Below are positions 1 through 10,989 of a stretch of 64,000 nt of DNA, in pieces. How positions within the stretch are numbered: the stretch's first letter is position 1; each line of letters opens with the position of its first letter. This DNA comes from Enterococcus lacertideformus (GTDB taxonomy: Bacteria; Bacillota; Bacilli; Lactobacillales; Enterococcaceae). The stretch is taken from positions 367,264 to 431,263 of the forward strand of contig JADAKE010000016.1 in assembly GCA_015680865.1 (NCBI GenBank), written 5' to 3'. The position numbers were made by a program, and so were the translations under genes. The notes under the pieces were generated by a model that did not search any database, was not told the origin of the DNA, and saw only the letters and a program-made list of their open reading frames with translations.

Positions 1-1214
1 ACCACATTTGCTTCCACACCATAAAGGATTTTAACACCCGCTTTTTTCCCAGCACTATGTGCTTCTGGAAATGCCTGTGCTCCCCCGTGGTCAGTAATAG
101 CTATGGCTTTATGTCCCCATTTACCAGCTTGGGTTACAATATCAGAAATACTATTTGTTGCATCCATCGTACTCATATTGCTGTGGACGTGTAATTCTAC
201 ACGTTTTTCATTTTCAGAGGCATAATCCTTGCGAGGAGAATGTTTCACCTCCATAATATCTTGCGCATTCATTACTAGATCACGTACAAAAGTATCTTCT
301 TGAATACTTCCTCTAACCTTCAACCAGCTCCCTACACTGATGGCTTCAAAAATCTGTTCATCTTTTTCATTATTTGAAAATTTTTTAACAATAAATGAAG
401 AAGTATAATCAGTGATCTTCAAAGTTAAAATTTTACGTTTCGAACGAAGCTCTCGTACTTCTTTATCAAAGGCATACCCTTCAAGAGTAATTCGACGTTC
501 TTCTTCCATGATCGTGATCATCGGTACCGTTGGCTCATCTGCAGGAATATTTCTTCCCAGTTGAATAGGCCCATCCAAAACAGAAACTTGTTCTTTTTTC
601 TCTTTTTTCTTTTGTTCATGCACGATTAAACTCTCTGCCGCTTGTTTCATGAATGCTTCCGCTTGTTCTTGTTTCCTTTCTTCAAAAAGTTTCAGCACAC
701 GTTCAGCTTGTTCTTCATCAATTTCTGGTTCAATACGCAATTTAGGGAAACCGTAGCTTACAAATAAGGTTTCAACTAAAGGCAGATATTGTTGTTTTAA
801 ATAGCCAATTGCGCCGTTGCTGTCTACCGGCAGAATAATTTTCTGATCTTTCAATACAGGGACTTGGGTTTTTAATACTTGCTGAGCTAAAGGTGTGTCG
901 CATTGTTGGCTTTCCAATGCTTGTGCCCAATAATCTTGTAAAAGTTTCTCATCGAATTGTTGACTGTCAGCCTTTATATTTAATTTGATTTGTGCGATAT
1001 AGTTAAATGCTATTGTCAAATGTTGTAGCAATGATCGGTAGAGCATGATCGGCAAAATCTGAGAAAAGTGTAGAGTAAATTCCCATAATCTTGATTTTCG
1101 GTGGACCACTACACGCTCCATTTCGCCAGTAGAGATTAGCGGATGAGTTTTTTCCACTTCTTCTAGTTGGATTTGCTCCAACAATTTTTCAAATAACTCT
1201 CGTTTTTCTGACAA
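1..1214 (-). CDS. polC: DNA polymerase III alpha subunit, PolC type (5' part, runs off the window)
   Basis: Replicative polymerase of low-GC Gram-positives. About 404 N-terminal codons are present. The start is a TTG at 1214 preceded by an AAAGGG ribosome site; the protein opens MSEKRELFEKLLEQIQ. The stretch covers the N-terminal domain and OB-fold and enters the PHP/polymerase module: a HVHSNMSTMDATN motif lies near the window edge and the last codons read GVKILYGVEANV, as in PolC. The exonuclease and palm domains lie outside. It is the last gene seen in the minus-strand uppS-cdsA-eep-proS-polC order typical of enterococci, but the proS terminator lies between it and proS; a TATACT -10-like box near 1286-1291 may be its own promoter. 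Identity is secure; the missing part cannot be judged. Confidence 0.95.
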   Translation of the reverse strand, partial: MSEKRELFEKLLEQIQLEEVEKTHPLISTGEMERVVVHRKSRLWEFTLHFSQILPIMLYRSLLQHLTIAFNYIAQIKLNIKADSQQFDEKLLQDYWAQALESQQCDTPLAQQVLKTQVPVLKDQKIILPVDSNGAIGYLKQQYLPLVETLFVSYGFPKLRIEPEIDEEQAERVLKLFEERKQEQAEAFMKQAAESLIVHEQKKKEKKEQVSVLDGPIQLGRNIPADEPTVPMITIMEEERRITLEGYAFDKEVRELRSKRKILTLKITDYTSSFIVKKFSNNEKDEQIFEAISVGSWLKVRGSIQEDTFVRDLVMNAQDIMEVKHSPRKDYASENEKRVELHVHSNMSTMDATNSISDIVTQAGKWGHKAIAITDHGGAQAFPEAHSAGKKAGVKILYGVEANV

Positions 1215-1314
1215 AACAATACGCCCTTTCTGACGAGGTATAAATAAGATTTATTTTTTACCTCTGCTTTTTTCAGTACTATCTAGTATACCTGTTTTTT
1301 CTTTATTTTACATT

Positions 1315-1342
1315 AAAAAACGAGAAAGAAAATTCTTTCTCG
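1315..1342 (-). terminator. Rho-independent terminator after proS
   Basis: Perfect 10-bp stem CGAGAAAGAA/TTCTTTCTCG with an AA loop, followed on the minus strand by six T. It separates proS from polC. A second, weaker inverted repeat (GAGGTA...TACCTC, about 1236-1264) lies just upstream of the polC start. Confidence 0.8.
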
Positions 1343-1408
1343 CCAGACTATAAACAAGATATTGTGACAAACACTCTTTCATTTTGAGCCAAAATTATAT
1401 GGGAATTT

Positions 1409-3133
<1,725 letters not shown>

Positions 3134-3180
3134 CTATAATAATCTATTGTTTGCAATTATCCCCTATTCATGAACTTTTT

Positions 3181-4449
3181 CTAGAAAAAGAATCGCTGAA
3201 TATCATTCCATGTAACTAATACCATTAGAAGCATCAATAATCCAAAGCCTGCTAAAGTAATAAATCCTTCTTTTTCTTGACTTAAAGGTTTTCCACGGAT
3301 ACCTTCCACTATATTCAATACGAGCTTTCCACCGTCAAGAGCTGGGATAGGCAGTAAATTGACGATTCCTAAATTCATCGAAAGCACGGCCATCAAACTA
3401 ATAATTGTCACTATTCCTTGATTTGCAGCTTCTGATGACAATTGGAACATCATCACTGGTCCACCAAGTTTATCTAGACTACAACTTGTGAATAACGAGC
3501 CTAGTGCTTTAAAGATTTCTATGGAACTACTAAAGGCTCTTTGCGTTCCTCCTACAACTTTATCTACAAAACTAGTTTTCAAAGGCGCTTGTATCCCTAA
3601 TTGCCCAAATTTTTTTCCATTTGATTCAACGACACTTGGTGTGACATTGATCGTCTGTTGTTTTCCGTCGCGTTTTACTTCAAAACTTAATTTTTTACCA
3701 GGATTTTCAGTGATCATTGCTGTTAAGTCGTTCCAAGAATGGATCATTTTCCCATCAACGTTCAAGATCTCATCATTTTCTTTTAGCCCCGCAGCTTGTG
3801 CTGCACCATTTGGTAAAACCTTGCCAATTTGGTTGGTATCAGTCACTTGGACGCCACCTTGCATAAAGGCAAGTACAATGAATAAAAAAATAGCCAAAAG
3901 AAAATTATTCATTGGACCAGCAAAATTTGTCAACATTCTTTGCCATAGTTTCGCTGATTGAAACTGCATATCTTTTGGTGCAATTCTTAATTCAGTTCCA
4001 TCTGCTTCAATTATTGAAGCATCATGGGAAACTGAGTACGTTATTTCTTGTTCTTCATCACCATTTACATACCCAGTAATAGTTAATTCTTCTTCAAGAT
4101 CACAACGAATCAATTCCATTGGAATACCATTTGTTAATTGTACTTTTTTACTTAAATTGATTTTCTCTACGATACCATCAGAATCTAATAAAAGAGATAA
4201 CAGCATTCCAGGAGCCATTTCTGTTTCATCATCACCGTTTCCTGCCATCCTCACATAACCTCCGATTGGCAATAAACGTAGTGTATAAGTAGTTCCGTCC
4301 TTTGCTTGATGCCCATAGATTTTCGGCCCCATTCCAATAGCAAATTCACGAACAAGAATTCCTGATCGTTTCGCAAAGAAGAAATGTCCAAATTCATGAA
4401 CAATGACTAAAATACCAAAAACAATAATAAACGTGATAATTGTTTTCAT
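3181..4449 (-). CDS. eep: Site-2 intramembrane metalloprotease (RseP/Eep)
   Basis: Membrane zinc protease that cuts transmembrane segments; in E. faecalis the orthologue Eep trims lipoprotein signal peptides into sex pheromones and activates SigV by cutting its anti-sigma factor. It is 422 residues long, the enterococcal length. Seen: catalytic HEFGH at about residues 18-22 in the first membrane helix, a PDZ domain at about 205-290 (GAAQAAGLKENDEILNVDG), and the second metal-ligand motif NLLPIPALDGGK near 363. Several C-terminal membrane helices follow. It sits between cdsA and proS as usual, but a 365-bp gap containing a hairpin repeat separates it from cdsA. Start ATG has a GGAG site. Intact. 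Confidence 0.95.
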   Translation of the reverse strand: MKTIITFIIVFGILVIVHEFGHFFFAKRSGILVREFAIGMGPKIYGHQAKDGTTYTLRLLPIGGYVRMAGNGDDETEMAPGMLLSLLLDSDGIVEKINLSKKVQLTNGIPMELIRCDLEEELTITGYVNGDEEQEITYSVSHDASIIEADGTELRIAPKDMQFQSAKLWQRMLTNFAGPMNNFLLAIFLFIVLAFMQGGVQVTDTNQIGKVLPNGAAQAAGLKENDEILNVDGKMIHSWNDLTAMITENPGKKLSFEVKRDGKQQTINVTPSVVESNGKKFGQLGIQAPLKTSFVDKVVGGTQRAFSSSIEIFKALGSLFTSCSLDKLGGPVMMFQLSSEAANQGIVTIISLMAVLSMNLGIVNLLPIPALDGGKLVLNIVEGIRGKPLSQEKEGFITLAGFGLLMLLMVLVTWNDIQRFFF

Positions 4450-4814
4450 ATTACATTCTCCTTTACTATTTTTATCTTTGTTATAAAATAAAACACTTTA
4501 ATTTTACCATATTATCTACTATTCACCAATAGCATTAATAGTTTAAACTAAAGAGCTTGGAACATAAATTTAACTCAAACCTTCAAAGCCGAATAATCCT
4601 GAAAATATGAGAAGTTATTTTCTGCTTATCCGGCTTATTACTTGAGGCTGAATGCTTTTATTATAGCTTCCATGTAAAACAGTCTTTATTTTGATTTCAT
4701 CCACTGTTTAAAGCAACTGTTCCACTTAAATAGCCACCATAGGTTTGTATTTCGTACTTAGACAAAGTTAACTTGTATAACAAGTCATTAGGTTTAACTA
4801 CTTCTAGATTTGCC
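4450..4814. repeat. Gene-free gap with a long hairpin repeat (4587-4635)
   Basis: No gene is visible between cdsA and eep. Positions 4587-4635 form an imperfect hairpin: outer arms AGCCGAATAATC and the matching CTTATCCGGCT, inner arms GAAAATA/TATTTTC, around a TGAGAAGT loop. The inner text (AATATGAGAAGTTATTTT) resembles the hairpin cores at 41836-41855 and about 57808-57829, suggesting a dispersed enterococcal element. Its insertion lengthens a gap that is normally short in this operon, so it may affect coupling of cdsA and eep transcripts. Confidence 0.5.
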
Positions 4815-5615
4815 TTAAATAAGTCCAAATAAATGCATGATTGGAAAAACAAAGAGCAAACTATCAAAGCGATCAAGGATTCCTCCATGACCAGGTAAAA
4901 TATTTCCAGAATCTTTGACATCATAATGTCGTTTTATCGATGATTCGACTAAATCACCAAACTGTCCAACTACCGATAAAAGAATCGTCAAAATAAGCAT
5001 AACAAATATCCCATGTCCAAATAGTTCTTTTGATGGATAGAATAAAAAATATAAAATAGCGACAACTAAAGCACTAGCAATCCCCCCTAATGCCCCTTCA
5101 ATCGTTTTATTTGGTGAAATGTCAGGGCACAACTTATGTTCCCCGTATTTTCTTCCTACCATATAGGCACCAATATCAGTTGCCCAAACGATAAATAATC
5201 CGAAGGTTAAAACGGCCAAACCTTCTGTCCTCGCATTAACAAAATTTTGAAACCCAATCCCTACATAAAGACTAGTAATGACTGGAAAACCTGCTTCATC
5301 AATTGTATAGGTATTTTTTGAAATAACAGATGTCCCTAGTAATAGCATAACGACAAAATAAAACAGCATAAAAGTAGTTGTATTTTCTGGTAAAAACAAA
5401 AACCAACGTTCTTTCGGAAGCACTAAAATGACGGCCCCAATAGCTGATAAGATTCCTTCAAAACTTAGTAGTGTCAAACCTTTCATTCTAAAAAGTTCAT
5501 ATACCCCCACTACTGCTAACAAAGCTGCTACAAACTCAATCGCCATGCCTCCAATCCAAATGATAGGTATGAATAACGCTAATGCCACGACAGCTGTGAT
5601 CACCCGTTGTCTCAT
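4815..5615 (-). CDS. cdsA: Phosphatidate cytidylyltransferase
   Basis: Makes CDP-diacylglycerol from phosphatidic acid and CTP at the membrane, the branch point to phosphatidylglycerol, cardiolipin and hence lipoteichoic acid substrate. It is 266 residues long with about seven or eight hydrophobic segments. The family signature is complete near the C-terminus: SSIKRHYDVKDSG followed by NILPGHGGILDRFDSLLF. The start ATG overlaps the uppS stop by 4 bp (ATGA at 5612-5615), so the two are translationally coupled. Intact. Confidence 0.95.
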   Translation of the reverse strand: MRQRVITAVVALALFIPIIWIGGMAIEFVAALLAVVGVYELFRMKGLTLLSFEGILSAIGAVILVLPKERWFLFLPENTTTFMLFYFVVMLLLGTSVISKNTYTIDEAGFPVITSLYVGIGFQNFVNARTEGLAVLTFGLFIVWATDIGAYMVGRKYGEHKLCPDISPNKTIEGALGGIASALVVAILYFLFYPSKELFGHGIFVMLILTILLSVVGQFGDLVESSIKRHYDVKDSGNILPGHGGILDRFDSLLFVFPIMHLFGLI

Positions 5616-6421
5616 GACTGATCCCCTTCTTTCTCACTTTTCTTCACGCCACCAAAGCGACGATCTCTGTTTTGGAATGAAGCCATTGCTTCTTCTAAGT
5701 GCTCACCATCAAAATCAGGCCACAAAGCTTTTGTAAAATACAACTCGCTGTAAGCTAGTTGCCAAAGTAAAAAGTTACTGATTCTTTCTTCCCCACTGGT
5801 TCTAATAACAAGTTCTGGATCCCGTAAATCAGTGGGCAAAAAGCCAGTCATCAAATTATCATCAATCAATGTATCATTAATCGCATCCACTGTTGTTTTT
5901 TCTTCTTTTATTTCTTCAGCAATTGCTTTAACAGCTGTTACTATCTCTGCCCTACTCCCGTAATTCAAAGCAAAGTTAAGAATCATTCCCGTGTTATTTT
6001 TTGTTTGTTCGATTGCTCGTCTGACTGCATCTTGTGTATGTTCAGGTAATAATTCTTCATACCCCATCACGTGGACTTTCACATTCTCTCTAATGAGTTC
6101 TGGAACAAAGGTATCAAAAAAATCAACTGGGAGCTGCATCAAAAAACGTACCTCATCTTTTTGTCTCTTCCAATTTTCGGTTGAAAATGCGTAAAGTGTC
6201 AACACTTTAACGCCTAAACTGGACGCTTTTTTTGTTACTTTCTTAACAGTATCCATGCCTTCTTTATGACCTGCGACACGGGGTAAACGTCGGTTTTGTG
6301 CCCATCGACCATTTCCATCCATAATGATTGCTACATGTTGAGGAATAGGCCCGTCTATATCAAAATGAAAATCAGTTTTTTCTTGAATATATTTGTTTTT
6401 TTGCGGAAAAAAACGTAACAT
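5612..6421 (-). CDS. uppS: Undecaprenyl diphosphate synthase (cis-prenyltransferase)
   Basis: Adds isoprene units to farnesyl diphosphate to make the C55 lipid carrier for peptidoglycan and teichoic acids. It is 269 residues long; the N-terminal signature HVAIIMDGNGRWAQ (about residues 29-42) carries the catalytic Asp, and the distal substrate-binding region has DLRDPELVIRTSGEERISNF. It overlaps cdsA by 4 bp. A 315-bp gap with tandem repeats and a terminator separates it from frr, so it probably starts its own transcription unit. Intact. Confidence 0.96.
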   Translation of the reverse strand: MLRFFPQKNKYIQEKTDFHFDIDGPIPQHVAIIMDGNGRWAQNRRLPRVAGHKEGMDTVKKVTKKASSLGVKVLTLYAFSTENWKRQKDEVRFLMQLPVDFFDTFVPELIRENVKVHVMGYEELLPEHTQDAVRRAIEQTKNNTGMILNFALNYGSRAEIVTAVKAIAEEIKEEKTTVDAINDTLIDDNLMTGFLPTDLRDPELVIRTSGEERISNFLLWQLAYSELYFTKALWPDFDGEHLEEAMASFQNRDRRFGGVKKSEKEGDQS

Positions 6422-6500
6422 TCTTTTTCCTCCTATACTAGAAAATTACCACTATTTTTATTATTATAGCAATTTATGTAATGATTTCCTATGATCTATT

Positions 6501-6570
6501 GATTTTTTTAGTTATTTTCCAGATTTTTTTAGTTATTTTCCAGATTTTTTTAGTTATTTTCCAGATTTTT
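6501..6570. repeat. Three 21-bp tandem repeats upstream of uppS
   Basis: Exact unit GATTTTTTTAGTTATTTTCCA is present at 6501-6521, 6522-6542 and 6543-6563, followed by the first bases of a fourth copy. It lies in the uppS leader/promoter region between the frr terminator and the uppS start. Exact copies suggest recent slippage expansion, and copy number may vary between strains. No protein is encoded here. Confidence 0.9.
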
Positions 6571-6679
6571 TTTTAATTTTTCTCTTAAAAATAGGGTATT
6601 TTAACGTAATTCTCTCCTTTTTCTAAAAAATACACGTTTTTTTCCTTATATCATCTTGAAAGGATGCTTTCATAAAAAG

Positions 6680-6717
6680 AAAAAAGAACATGGGACAAAC
6701 ACCATGCTCTTTTTTGG
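6680..6717 (-). terminator. Terminator after frr
   Basis: Minus-strand stem AGAGCATGG / CCATGTTCT with a loop containing TGTTTGTC, then six T. It ends the pyrH-frr unit. The GGGACAAA core of the + strand recurs in terminators at about 24740, 27918 and 63611. Confidence 0.8.
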
Positions 6718-6736
6718 TTCAGCTCTACGTTGTGAA

Positions 6737-7294
6737 TTAAACTTCTAATAATTCTTGTTCTTTATCATTAGCAATTTTGTCTACTTCTTTAATACTATTA
6801 TCTGTTAACGTTTGTACTTCTTTTTCTAATCCACGTAAATCATCTTCTGTGATTTCGCCATTTTTTTGTTGTTTTTTGTATTCATCAATCGCATCACGAC
6901 GAATATTACGTACAGCGATTTTAGCATTTTCTGCTTCTTTTTTTACATCCTTCGCCAATTCTTTACGACGTTCTTCTGTTAATTGAGGGATGACTAAACG
7001 GATCACGTTACCATCATTTGTTGGACTGATTCCGATATCACTAGCCATAATCGCTTTCTCGACATCTTGAAGAATGCTTTTATCAAATGGTGTGATCATT
7101 AATACACGTGCTTCTGGAATTTGGATAGAAGCCATTTGATTTAGTGGTGTAGGTGCGCCATAATAGTTTACAGTAATGCGATCCAATAAACTTGCATTTG
7201 CGCGCCCGGCACGGATTTGTCCTAATTCACGTTGTAAATTTTGTGCTGCTTTTTGCATTTTTTCTTTTGCTTCTGTCATAATTACATCTGCCAT
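6737..7294 (-). CDS. frr: Ribosome recycling factor
   Basis: Splits post-termination ribosomes together with EF-G. It is 185 residues long, the standard length, with the typical N-terminus ([20 protein letters not shown]), the conserved [13 protein letters not shown] motif and the acidic/basic helical C-terminal half. It begins 2 bp after pyrH, so they form one operon. Intact. Confidence 0.97.
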   Translation of the reverse strand: MADVIMTEAKEKMQKAAQNLQRELGQIRAGRANASLLDRITVNYYGAPTPLNQMASIQIPEARVLMITPFDKSILQDVEKAIMASDIGISPTNDGNVIRLVIPQLTEERRKELAKDVKKEAENAKIAVRNIRRDAIDEYKKQQKNGEITEDDLRGLEKEVQTLTDNSIKEVDKIANDKEQELLEV

Positions 7295-7296
7295 TT

Positions 7297-8091
<795 letters not shown>

Positions 8092-8106
8092 TTATTCCTT
8101 ATGCCT

Positions 8107-8137
8107 AAAAAAAGAGCTGTGACATATGTCGCTGCTC
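8107..8137 (-). terminator. Terminator after tsf
   Basis: Minus-strand hairpin GAGCAGCGACAT...ATGTCACAGCTC (one internal mismatch) followed by seven T (8107-8113). Ends the rpsB-tsf unit. Confidence 0.8.
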
Positions 8138-8164
8138 CCTGTTTAATTCCAAATAAGCGTAATT

Positions 8165-8217
8165 TCTAATATTGACTCAAAGTTGAGAAAATCCTCTCAA
8201 CTTGAATCAGTATTAGA
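8165..8217. repeat. Long imperfect inverted repeat downstream of tsf
   Basis: Arms of about 23 bp (TCTAATATTGACTCAAAGTTGAGA versus its near-complement ending TATTAGA) with a 6-bp loop sit between the tsf stop and the tsf terminator. There is no T-run. It could be an mRNA 3'-end stabiliser or a fragment of a repeat element. Confidence 0.6.
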
Positions 8218-8243
8218 AGACCTACACCAAAAACAATTTAGAA

Positions 8244-9125
8244 TTATTTTTTCACTTGGTTCATTACTTCTTCAACGAAGTTGTCTTCACGTTTTTCGAT
8301 ACCTTCGCCGACTTCAAAACGAACAAAAGTTTTCACAGTTGCACCTTTAGAAGCAACGTATTTTTCAACTGTCATATCAGGATCTTTAACGAACGGTTGG
8401 TCAACTAAGGCGATTTCTGCTTTAAATTTCTTTAAGCGTCCTTCAACCATTTTTTCAACGATATTTGCTGGTTTGCCTTCATTTAAAGCTTGTTCTGTAA
8501 GAACTGTTTTTTCGTGCTCTAATTCTGCTTCTGGAATTTGTGTTTCGTTTACATAACGAGGGTTGATTGCTGCTACATGCATTGCTACGTCTCTTGCTAC
8601 AGTTTCATCAGTTGTGCCATCTAAGACAGTCAATACAGCAATACGTCCTCCCATGTGTAAGTAGCCACCAAAAGCAGCATTATCTTCTTTTTCAACAACT
8701 TCAAAACGTCGGAAGCTGATTTTTTCTCCAATAACTTGTGTTGCTTCAATCAAATCAGACTCAATCGTGCCTTTTTCTGTTTTAATTTTCATCGCAGCAT
8801 CCATGTCTGCTGGTTTGTTTTCTGCTATAAGTTCAGCAATTTCTTTTACTAGATCTTGGAACATTTCGTTTTTAGAAACGAAATCAGTTTCTGAGTTTAC
8901 TTCAACGATTGCTGCAGTATTTCCTTTAACTGCTACTGAAGCCAGTCCTTCAGCTGCAATACGATCATTTTTCTTCGCTGCTTTAGCCATTCCCTTTTCA
9001 CGTAAAAGATCCACTGCTTTTTCCATGTCGCCTTCTACTTCAACTAATGCTTTTTTCGCATCCATCATACCCACGCCTGTCATTTCGCGTAGCTCTTTTA
9101 CCATTTTAGCTGTTACATCTGCCAT
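8244..9125 (-). CDS. tsf: Elongation factor Ts
   Basis: Nucleotide exchange factor for EF-Tu. It is 293 residues long. The N-terminal UBA-like domain has the signature [20 protein letters not shown], and the core reads [15 protein letters not shown] near residue 80. It follows rpsB with a 97-bp gap that holds a strong hairpin with a T-run, which likely lowers tsf transcription relative to rpsB. Intact. Confidence 0.97.
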   Translation of the reverse strand: MADVTAKMVKELREMTGVGMMDAKKALVEVEGDMEKAVDLLREKGMAKAAKKNDRIAAEGLASVAVKGNTAAIVEVNSETDFVSKNEMFQDLVKEIAELIAENKPADMDAAMKIKTEKGTIESDLIEATQVIGEKISFRRFEVVEKEDNAAFGGYLHMGGRIAVLTVLDGTTDETVARDVAMHVAAINPRYVNETQIPEAELEHEKTVLTEQALNEGKPANIVEKMVEGRLKKFKAEIALVDQPFVKDPDMTVEKYVASKGATVKTFVRFEVGEGIEKREDNFVEEVMNQVKK

Positions 9126-9152
9126 TTTTTATTTCCTCCTATATTTTCTTTT

Positions 9153-9208
9153 TAAAAAAAGCTGTTTCAAAGGAGAGTGAGGCTTGTCGCCTAGCCTTTG
9201 AAACAGCT
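9153..9208 (-). terminator. Attenuator-like terminator between rpsB and tsf
   Basis: Perfect 14-bp stem AGCTGTTTCAAAGG / CCTTTGAAACAGCT (9160-9208) with an inner AGGC/GCCT hairpin, followed on the minus strand by seven T (9153-9160). It lies inside the rpsB-tsf operon, upstream of the tsf ribosome site, so it must be leaky or regulated. Confidence 0.8.
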
Positions 9209-9222
9209 CCATCATTTAAAAA

Positions 9223-10005
9223 TTATTCTGCTGAAGTGTTGTCGCCTTCTACAACATCAACGATTTCTTCGATTGAAGTTGCATTGTTTTCTGCTACAAA
9301 ATCTTCTTCAGCTACTTGATCTTCCCCTTGATTTCCTTCGATAAATGCATCAGCCATTTTTGAAGTAATCAATTTAACGGCACGGATTGCATCATCATTT
9401 GATGGGATCACTACGTCGATTTCATCTGGGTCACAGTTTGTATCAACCATAGCTACGATTGGGATATTTAATTTATGCGCTTCTTGAACTGCAATACGTT
9501 CTTTGCGTGGGTCTACAATGTACATTACATCTGGTATTCTTGGCATATCAGCGATACCACCTAAGAATTTTTCAAGACGTTCACGTTGTTTGTTCAAACC
9601 AGCAACTTCTTTTTTAGGGAGAACTTCAAAAGTTCCATCTTCTTCCATTGCATTGATTTGTTTCAAACGACTGATACGTTTTTGGATTGTGTCCCAGTTA
9701 GTTAATGTTCCACCTAACCAACGGTGGTTTACAAAGTATTGTCCAGCACGTGTTGCTTCATCTTTGATCGCTTCTTGTGCTTGTTTTTTTGTCCCTACGA
9801 ATAAAGCAACGCCACCTTCTTCTGCAACGCTCTTCATATAATCATAAGCTGCATCTACTAACTTAACAGTTTTTTGTAAGTCAATAATGTAGATTCCGTT
9901 TCTTTCAGTGAAGATATATTTCTTCATTTTTGGGTTCCAGCGACGAGTTTGATGACCAAAGTGTACGCCGGCTTCTAGTAATTGTTTCATTGAAATTACT
10001 GCCAT
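9223..10005 (-). CDS. rpsB: 30S ribosomal protein S2
   Basis: Small-subunit ribosomal protein that docks S1-type proteins at the ribosome. It is 260 residues long with the signature [19 protein letters not shown] at the N-terminus and [14 protein letters not shown] near residue 93. The acidic C-terminal tail is common in lactic acid bacteria. It is expressed from a strong promoter about 130 bp upstream. Intact. Confidence 0.98.
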   Translation of the reverse strand: MAVISMKQLLEAGVHFGHQTRRWNPKMKKYIFTERNGIYIIDLQKTVKLVDAAYDYMKSVAEEGGVALFVGTKKQAQEAIKDEATRAGQYFVNHRWLGGTLTNWDTIQKRISRLKQINAMEEDGTFEVLPKKEVAGLNKQRERLEKFLGGIADMPRIPDVMYIVDPRKERIAVQEAHKLNIPIVAMVDTNCDPDEIDVVIPSNDDAIRAVKLITSKMADAFIEGNQGEDQVAEEDFVAENNATSIEEIVDVVEGDNTSAE

Positions 10006-10165
10006 TTTTTTGTTTCCTCCGATTTGGTTTTTTATTTTCCCTCTTCCTGTCTTCTACCTCGCTGACAAACTTTTTCAAGCACCAATCAACGATCCAACAA
10101 GAATGTGGATTTATTGATGCAAAAGCATCTTTAAACATTATACAAATAACCTTCATGTATAGCAA
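10006..10165 (-). promoter_or_regulatory. rpsB promoter and 5' leader
   Basis: Minus-strand promoter with -35 TTGCTA (10160-10165), 17-bp spacer and a perfect -10 TATAAT (10137-10142). Transcription should start near 10130, giving a leader of about 125 nt before the rpsB ATG, with a GGAGG ribosome site. A leader of this length in front of rpsB would fit ribosomal-protein autoregulation, but I could not establish a conserved fold. Confidence 0.7.
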
Positions 10166-10318
10166 TAGTTAAAGAAACTTTTCTGCTCAACATTCAATAT
10201 TTTACCTGATTGGCCGTTAAATATCAAGAAAAAACTTATCTTTTCTAAGCTATTCCCCTTCATTTTTTATTTTACATCTCGATTAAAAAAATTTGTGTTT
10301 TATAGAATTGTCTCATAA

Positions 10319-10344
10319 AAACGAATTTAATGGGCAATTCGTTT
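10319..10344. promoter_or_regulatory. Inverted repeat upstream of argR (possible operator)
   Basis: Exact 9-bp arms AAACGAATT/AATTCGTTT separated by 8 bp, ending about 47 bp before the argR ATG. The A/T-rich palindromic shape and position would suit ArgR autoregulation, although it does not closely match a standard ARG box. A weak terminator function is the alternative. Confidence 0.4.
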
Positions 10345-10391
10345 ATTTTTTGATATGATACATGTGAAATCTTTCATAAAGGAGAGAGCAT

Positions 10392-10871
10392 ATGCGTAAA
10401 TCTGAGCGACATTTACTGATTAAACAAGTGATTGATGAGTTTACGATCCGAACGCAAGAAGAACTCTTAGCTAAATTAGAAAATTATGGAGTAACTGCAA
10501 CACAAGCAACGATTTCTCGTGATATCCGTGACTTGAAAATCATAAAATCCCCTGGCGAAAATGGAGTTTCCCATTTTGTACTCTTTCAAGAAAAAAAAGG
10601 GCTTGAGGCAAAAACAGATGATGAAAAACGACTGGTACAAATGATTGAAGATATCGTTTTAAGAGTAGAACGTGTTCATTTCCTAACGATCGTTCATACT
10701 TTACCAGACAATGCACATCTCTTCGCTGCCGTTCTAGACGAGATTAAACCACCTTATGTCGTTAGTACAATTGCCGGCTTTGATACTACGATCGTTATTT
10801 CAAAAAATGAAGAAGAGGCACAACTAGTCGAACAATTTTTGCACAATCCACAAGAGTCAACGATTTTTTGA
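10392..10871 (+). CDS. argR: Arginine repressor/activator ArgR
   Basis: Hexameric arginine-sensing regulator of arginine biosynthesis and of the deiminase operon. It is 159 residues long. The N-terminal winged helix has TQEELLAKLENYGVTATQAT followed by ISRDIRDLKI; the C-terminal arginine-binding domain has FAAVLDEIKPPYVVSTIAG and FDTTIVI. RBS AAAGGAGAG lies 7 bp before the ATG. It is divergent from the rpsB block, convergent with argS, and 3 kb from arcCBA, its probable target. Intact. Confidence 0.93.
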   Translation: MRKSERHLLIKQVIDEFTIRTQEELLAKLENYGVTATQATISRDIRDLKIIKSPGENGVSHFVLFQEKKGLEAKTDDEKRLVQMIEDIVLRVERVHFLTIVHTLPDNAHLFAAVLDEIKPPYVVSTIAGFDTTIVISKNEEEAQLVEQFLHNPQESTIF

Positions 10872-10907
10872 CAAAAAAATACTATTAACATAGAATAAGA
10901 ATCATTT

Positions 10908-10961
10908 ATACAAAATAAACCGTCCATTGCAAAAATTTGTAATGAACGGTTTATTTTGTAT
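10908..10961. terminator. Bidirectional terminator between argR and argS
   Basis: Perfect 16-bp outer stem ATACAAAATAAACCGT / ACGGTTTATTTTGTAT with an inner CATT/AATG pair. It lies between the convergent argR and argS stops and can serve both. Confidence 0.8.
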
Positions 10962-10989
10962 AGTTAGGTACTTTTTGACATAGTTACAA

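Noticed and set aside
3488..3961. 157-codon open frame on the + strand opposite eep
   Set aside because: It lies wholly inside eep on the other strand, lacks a ribosome site, and its Cys/Ser/Phe-rich composition is that of an antisense shadow.
4697..4924. 75-codon minus-strand frame at the cdsA 3' end
   Set aside because: Overlaps the conserved cdsA C-terminus in another frame and has no ribosome site; the text is not protein-like.
9905..10172. Open frames in the rpsB leader on both strands
   Set aside because: They overlap the rpsB promoter and leader and have no credible start; they are by-products of an AT-rich leader.
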